A program made the translations under genes and the position numbers. Below are positions 6,356-9,184 of a stretch of 9,184 bases of DNA, piece after piece; positions within the stretch are counted from its first letter, which is position 1; each line of letters begins with the position of its first letter. The stretch is from Nitrospirota bacterium (lineage in GTDB: Bacteria > Nitrospirota > Nitrospiria > Nitrospirales > UBA8639): contig JAOUGQ010000109.1 in the NCBI GenBank assembly GCA_029865515.1, positions 1-9,184 of the forward strand, in the 5' to 3' direction. The notes beneath the pieces were generated by a model that saw only the letters and a program-made list of their open reading frames with translations, did no database searches and was not told where the DNA came from.

Positions 6356-6625
6356 ATGGGCTTAACGAACGAACAAAAAACGTCTGCAATCGAATCGCAT
6401 CGGATTCATGACAAGGATACGGGTTCTTCTGAAGTGCAGATTTCCTTGTTGACGAATAGAATTACGAGTTTGACTGAACATTTTAAAACGCACAAAAAAG
6501 ACCACCATTCTCGACGGGGTCTTTTGCGAATGGTGAGCAAACGAAGAAAGTTATTAGATTATTTGCGGCGGCGAGACGAGGGAAAATACCAAGCTATCAT
6601 TGCGGCATTAGGCATACGGAAATAA
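6356..6625 (+). CDS. rpsO: 30S ribosomal protein uS15
   Basis: uS15 is a primary 16S rRNA-binding protein that contacts the three-way junction of helices 20-22 in the platform and forms an intersubunit bridge. At 89 residues it has the exact family length. The helical protein shows HDKDTGSSEVQISLLTNRI (18-36) and the signature HFKTHKKDHHSRRGLLRMV (42-60), followed by RRKLLDYLRRRD. The rRNA-contacting residues H42, D49 and S52 are present. AAGGAGG (6345-6351) is an almost ideal Shine-Dalgarno 4 nt before the ATG, the strongest in the window, as expected for an abundant ribosomal protein. It lies between truB and pnp as in many bacteria. The 101-nt leader holds a small hairpin that may serve autoregulation. 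Confidence 0.98.
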   Translation: MGLTNEQKTSAIESHRIHDKDTGSSEVQISLLTNRITSLTEHFKTHKKDHHSRRGLLRMVSKRRKLLDYLRRRDEGKYQAIIAALGIRK

Positions 6626-6656
6626 GCCAGGTCACACGTACTAGGGTGAGCAGAAT

Positions 6657-6688
6657 CAATGAGATGGGCGAGTCATTGCCCGGTTCTC
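6657..6688 (+). promoter_or_regulatory. Two mutually exclusive hairpins in the pnp leader
   Basis: Two structures compete in the 127-nt rpsO-pnp gap. One pairs CAATGA (6657-6662) with TCATTG (6673-6678). The other pairs GGGC (6666-6669) with GCCC (6678-6681) and extends by GAGA (6661-6664) with TCTC (6685-6688) across a small internal loop. They share bases, so only one can form at a time. No T-run follows, so neither is an intrinsic terminator. In E. coli the pnp leader is cleaved by RNase III and mediates PNPase autoregulation. A similar role here is inference. Confidence 0.4.
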
Positions 6689-6752
6689 AATGCGAAGCGA
6701 ACTCCCAGACTCCATATCAATATATCCACTACAGGATCAGAAAGGTTGAAAT

Positions 6753-8858
6753 ATGATTCATATCGTTGAAATGGAAGTTGGTGGCCGCCCGCTTCGCTTA
6801 GAAACCGGTCGAATGGCCAAGCAAGCGGATGGCGCCGTGTTGGCGACCTATGCGGATACCGTGGTATTGGCTACGGCGGTGGCCTCAAAGACTTTGAAGC
6901 CCGATGCCGATTTCTTGCCTCTCACGGTGAACTATCAAGAAAAAGCCTACGCGGCCGGGAAAATTCCTGGCGGGTTTTTCAAGCGGGAAGGGGCTCCCAG
7001 CGAAAAGGAGGTGTTAACCAGCCGACTTATCGACCGGCCCATTCGACCGTTAATGCCGGAAGGGTACTTCTATGAAACTCAGATCATTGTGTCGGTGCTC
7101 TCCATCGATCAGACCATGTCTTCGGACGTGATCGGCATTGTCGCGGCGTCGGCAGCTATGGCCATTTCTGATATTCCCGGCTCCGGACCATTGGCAGGCG
7201 TGAGAATCGGAAGGGTGAACGGACAGTTTGTGGTCAATCCAGACAAGAACGCTCTGGAGGTGAGTGAGTTGAACCTGGTGGTGGCGGGAACCAAGGATGC
7301 GGTGATGATGGTTGAGGCTGGTGCGGATGGACTCTCGGAAGACACGATGATTGATGCCATTGAACTGGCGCATCGGGAAATCAAGCTTATTGTCGCCAAA
7401 ATTGAAGAATTACAGGCTAAAGCAGGAAGACCCAAGCGGGTCTTGCCGGTGGTAGCCATAGACTCGGATATCGAGCAAGCCATGCGCAAGGTAGCGGCTG
7501 GGCCCATTTGCGAAGCCATGTATATCCCGGGCAAGGCGGAACGCCAGGACCGGTTTACCCAGATCCTGCAAGAAGCCATTGAGACGGTTGCAGGGGAAGA
7601 TGCCGAACGGAAAGCCAAGGTCAAAAAAGTTTTTGCTGACTTGGAGTACTCTGAAGTCAGAAGAATGATTCTCGAAAAAAAGACCCGGGCTGATGGGCGG
7701 GGATTGTCCGACATTCGTCCTATAACCTCTGAGGCAGGAATTCTTCCTCGTACGCATGGTTCTGCCTTGTTCACCCGTGGGGAAACGCAAGCGTTGGCTG
7801 TCGTGACTTTGGGGACCTCGGATGATGAGCAACGGATTGATGCGCTGGAAGGAGAATATTTCCGGTCGTTCATGTTGCATTATAATTTCCCCCCTTTTAG
7901 CGTGGGTGAAGCCAAAATGCTTCGTGGTCCGGGACGGCGGGAGGTCGGGCATGGCAAATTGGCCGAACGGGCGTTAGCGGCCGTGCTTCCCACCAAGGAG
8001 GAGTTTCCGTATACCATTCGCCTTGTCTCGGACATTCTGGAATCGAACGGCTCCTCCTCGATGGCCACGATTTGCGGAGGTGCCTTAGCGATGATGGATG
8101 CGGGCGTGCCTATCAAGAAACCGGTGGCAGGAATTGCGATGGGATTAATTTTGGAGCAGGGGGGCGTGGCCATCCTTTCAGATATTTTAGGGATGGAAGA
8201 TCATCTGGGCGATATGGATTTCAAAGTGGCAGGAACAAGGGATGGAGTCACGGCCTTACAAATGGATATTAAGATTGCGGGAATTACTCCTGCGCTGATG
8301 CGGCAGGCCTTGGCGCAGGCTCGTGAGGGGCGATTGCACATCCTCGGAAAAATGGATGAATGTTTGACGGTCCCTCGTACTGAATTGGCAGCCTATGCGC
8401 CACGTATCACCACTATCCAGATCAAGCAGGATAAGATCCGCGATGTCATCGGGCCAGGCGGTAAAATGATTCGCAGTATCATTGCGGACTGTGGAGTGAA
8501 AGTAAATGTCGATGACTCCGGAGTGGTAACGATTGCGGCGGTAGACGGGGAGTCGGCGAAAAAAGCGACAGAGATGGTTATGCGGATCGTCGAAGAAGCG
8601 GAGATTGGGAAAATCTATCTTGGTACGGTTCGAAAGATTGTGGATTTTGGTGCCTTTGTGGAGATTCTCCCGGGTATGGATGGACTCGTGCACATTTCAC
8701 AACTGGCTCCTCACCGCGTGGCATCGGTCACGGACGAAATTTCCGAAGGCGAACAGATTCTTGTCAAAGTCCTGGAAATCGATCGGCAAGGCAAAATCCG
8801 TCTCAGTCGAAAAGATGCCATGGCCGAACAGGCTGACAAAGATCAACTCACCTCCTAA
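6753..8858 (+). CDS. pnp: Polyribonucleotide nucleotidyltransferase (PNPase)
   Basis: PNPase is a trimeric 3'-5' phosphorolytic exoribonuclease that degrades mRNA, releasing nucleoside diphosphates, and can also add tails. The 701-residue protein is near the usual length of about 710. The first RNase PH domain (about 10-145) contains FFKREG (75-80) and RLIDRPIRPL (91-100). A helical middle domain (about 150-300) and the second, catalytic RNase PH core (about 310-540) follow. The core has SNGSSS (431-436, phosphate binding) and EDHLGDMDFK, with D483, D489 and K491 matching E. coli D486, D492 and K494. A KH domain (about 553-612, IGPGGK at 566-571) and an S1 domain (about 619-690) complete the RNA-binding part. 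AAAGG (6741-6745) precedes the ATG by 7 nt. The gene follows rpsO, as is common, and appears fully functional. Confidence 0.98.
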   Translation: MIHIVEMEVGGRPLRLETGRMAKQADGAVLATYADTVVLATAVASKTLKPDADFLPLTVNYQEKAYAAGKIPGGFFKREGAPSEKEVLTSRLIDRPIRPLMPEGYFYETQIIVSVLSIDQTMSSDVIGIVAASAAMAISDIPGSGPLAGVRIGRVNGQFVVNPDKNALEVSELNLVVAGTKDAVMMVEAGADGLSEDTMIDAIELAHREIKLIVAKIEELQAKAGRPKRVLPVVAIDSDIEQAMRKVAAGPICEAMYIPGKAERQDRFTQILQEAIETVAGEDAERKAKVKKVFADLEYSEVRRMILEKKTRADGRGLSDIRPITSEAGILPRTHGSALFTRGETQALAVVTLGTSDDEQRIDALEGEYFRSFMLHYNFPPFSVGEAKMLRGPGRREVGHGKLAERALAAVLPTKEEFPYTIRLVSDILESNGSSSMATICGGALAMMDAGVPIKKPVAGIAMGLILEQGGVAILSDILGMEDHLGDMDFKVAGTRDGVTALQMDIKIAGITPALMRQALAQAREGRLHILGKMDECLTVPRTELAAYAPRITTIQIKQDKIRDVIGPGGKMIRSIIADCGVKVNVDDSGVVTIAAVDGESAKKATEMVMRIVEEAEIGKIYLGTVRKIVDFGAFVEILPGMDGLVHISQLAPHRVASVTDEISEGEQILVKVLEIDRQGKIRLSRKDAMAEQADKDQLTS

Positions 8859-8878
8859 GCCTTCCTGAGTGCCGCAAC

Positions 8879-9184
8879 ATGTATAAAAAAGTGGTATTGG
8901 ATAACGGAGTCCGGGTTGTCCTGGAGCGGATGTCATCGTTGAAATCCGTTGCCTTAGGGGTGTGGGCCACGGTTGGAAGCCGTTACGAGGAAAAAGGCGA
9001 AGCAGGCTTATCCCATTTCATTGAGCATATGATGTTCAAGGGCACGCGAAAGCGGACCGCTTCACAAATTTCCAATGAAATCGATGCCTTGGGCGGGGAA
9101 ATGAATGCCTTTACGACTCATGAGGCCACGGCGTTTTACGTCAAAGTGTTAGACCAGCAAATGGGGGCGGCCTTTGATCTCTTG
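8879..9184 (+). CDS. M16-family zinc metallopeptidase, N-terminal part (runs off the window)
   Basis: This frame, MYKKVVLDNGVRVVLERM onward, is open to the window edge and gives 102 residues of an M16 (pitrilysin / mitochondrial-processing-peptidase-like) protease. It carries the inverted zinc motif HxxEH as HFIEH at 46-50, in which H46 and H50 bind zinc and E49 is the catalytic base. MMFKGTRKRT and GGEMNAFTTHEATAFYVKVL follow, both characteristic of the family. The third zinc ligand, a glutamate some 75 residues after the motif, lies beyond the edge. M16 genes directly after pnp are widespread (for example ymxG/mlpA near pnp in Bacillus), so this is probably the single-domain PqqL/YmxG-like type. 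The ATG is 20 nt after the pnp stop, with no strong Shine-Dalgarno, suggesting coupled translation. No signal peptide is visible. The native substrate is unknown. Confidence 0.93.
   Translation, partial: MYKKVVLDNGVRVVLERMSSLKSVALGVWATVGSRYEEKGEAGLSHFIEHMMFKGTRKRTASQISNEIDALGGEMNAFTTHEATAFYVKVLDQQMGAAFDLL

Noticed and set aside
7109..7873. Minus-strand 254-codon open frame opposite pnp
   Set aside because: It is antisense to an intact, strongly conserved gene, and its Ser/Ala/Thr-rich product shows no domain.

Overview
The window is a single co-directional block of bacterial housekeeping genes on the + strand: rimP, nusA, infB, a DUF503/YlxP-family gene, rbfA, truB, rpsO, pnp and the first 102 codons of an M16-family zinc peptidase. 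It is the classic nusA-infB transcription/translation operon joined directly to the rpsO-pnp operon. There are no mobile elements, CRISPR arrays, tRNA or rRNA genes, and no gene-free stretch longer than about 130 bases. The organism is a bacterium of roughly even GC content. The gene order, the AR-repeat-free NusA, the DUF503 gene between infB and rbfA, and the wording of the IF2 N-terminus suggest a Nitrospirota (Nitrospira-like) member. That placement is inference from recalled family patterns and was not tested by a search.

Layout: bases 1-131 are a leader holding a clear intrinsic-terminator-like hairpin (71-94) about 37 nt before rimP, probably an attenuator or a terminator of upstream transcription. 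rimP (132-611), nusA (682-1902) and infB (1912-4521) follow. infB begins 9 nt after nusA and its ribosome binding site overlaps the nusA stop codon. The DUF503 gene (4547-4834), rbfA (4857-5240) and truB (5322-6254) come next. A 101-nt gap with a small hairpin leads to rpsO (6356-6625), which has the best ribosome binding site in the window. A 127-nt gap with two mutually exclusive candidate hairpins leads to pnp (6753-8858). The M16 peptidase starts at 8879 and runs off the end.

The genes form a coherent set. RimP and RbfA mature the 30S subunit, uS15 is a primary 16S rRNA binder, IF2 starts translation, TruB modifies tRNA U55, NusA controls elongation and termination, and PNPase degrades RNA. 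Three longer open frames (TTG starts at 649, 4800 and 5262) were shortened to starts that fit the families better: nusA 682, rbfA 4857 and truB 5322.

No undescribed system is evident. The best leads are RNA-level: the rimP leader with a possible 11-bp alternative pairing, the rpsO and pnp leaders, and the poorly characterised DUF503 protein.
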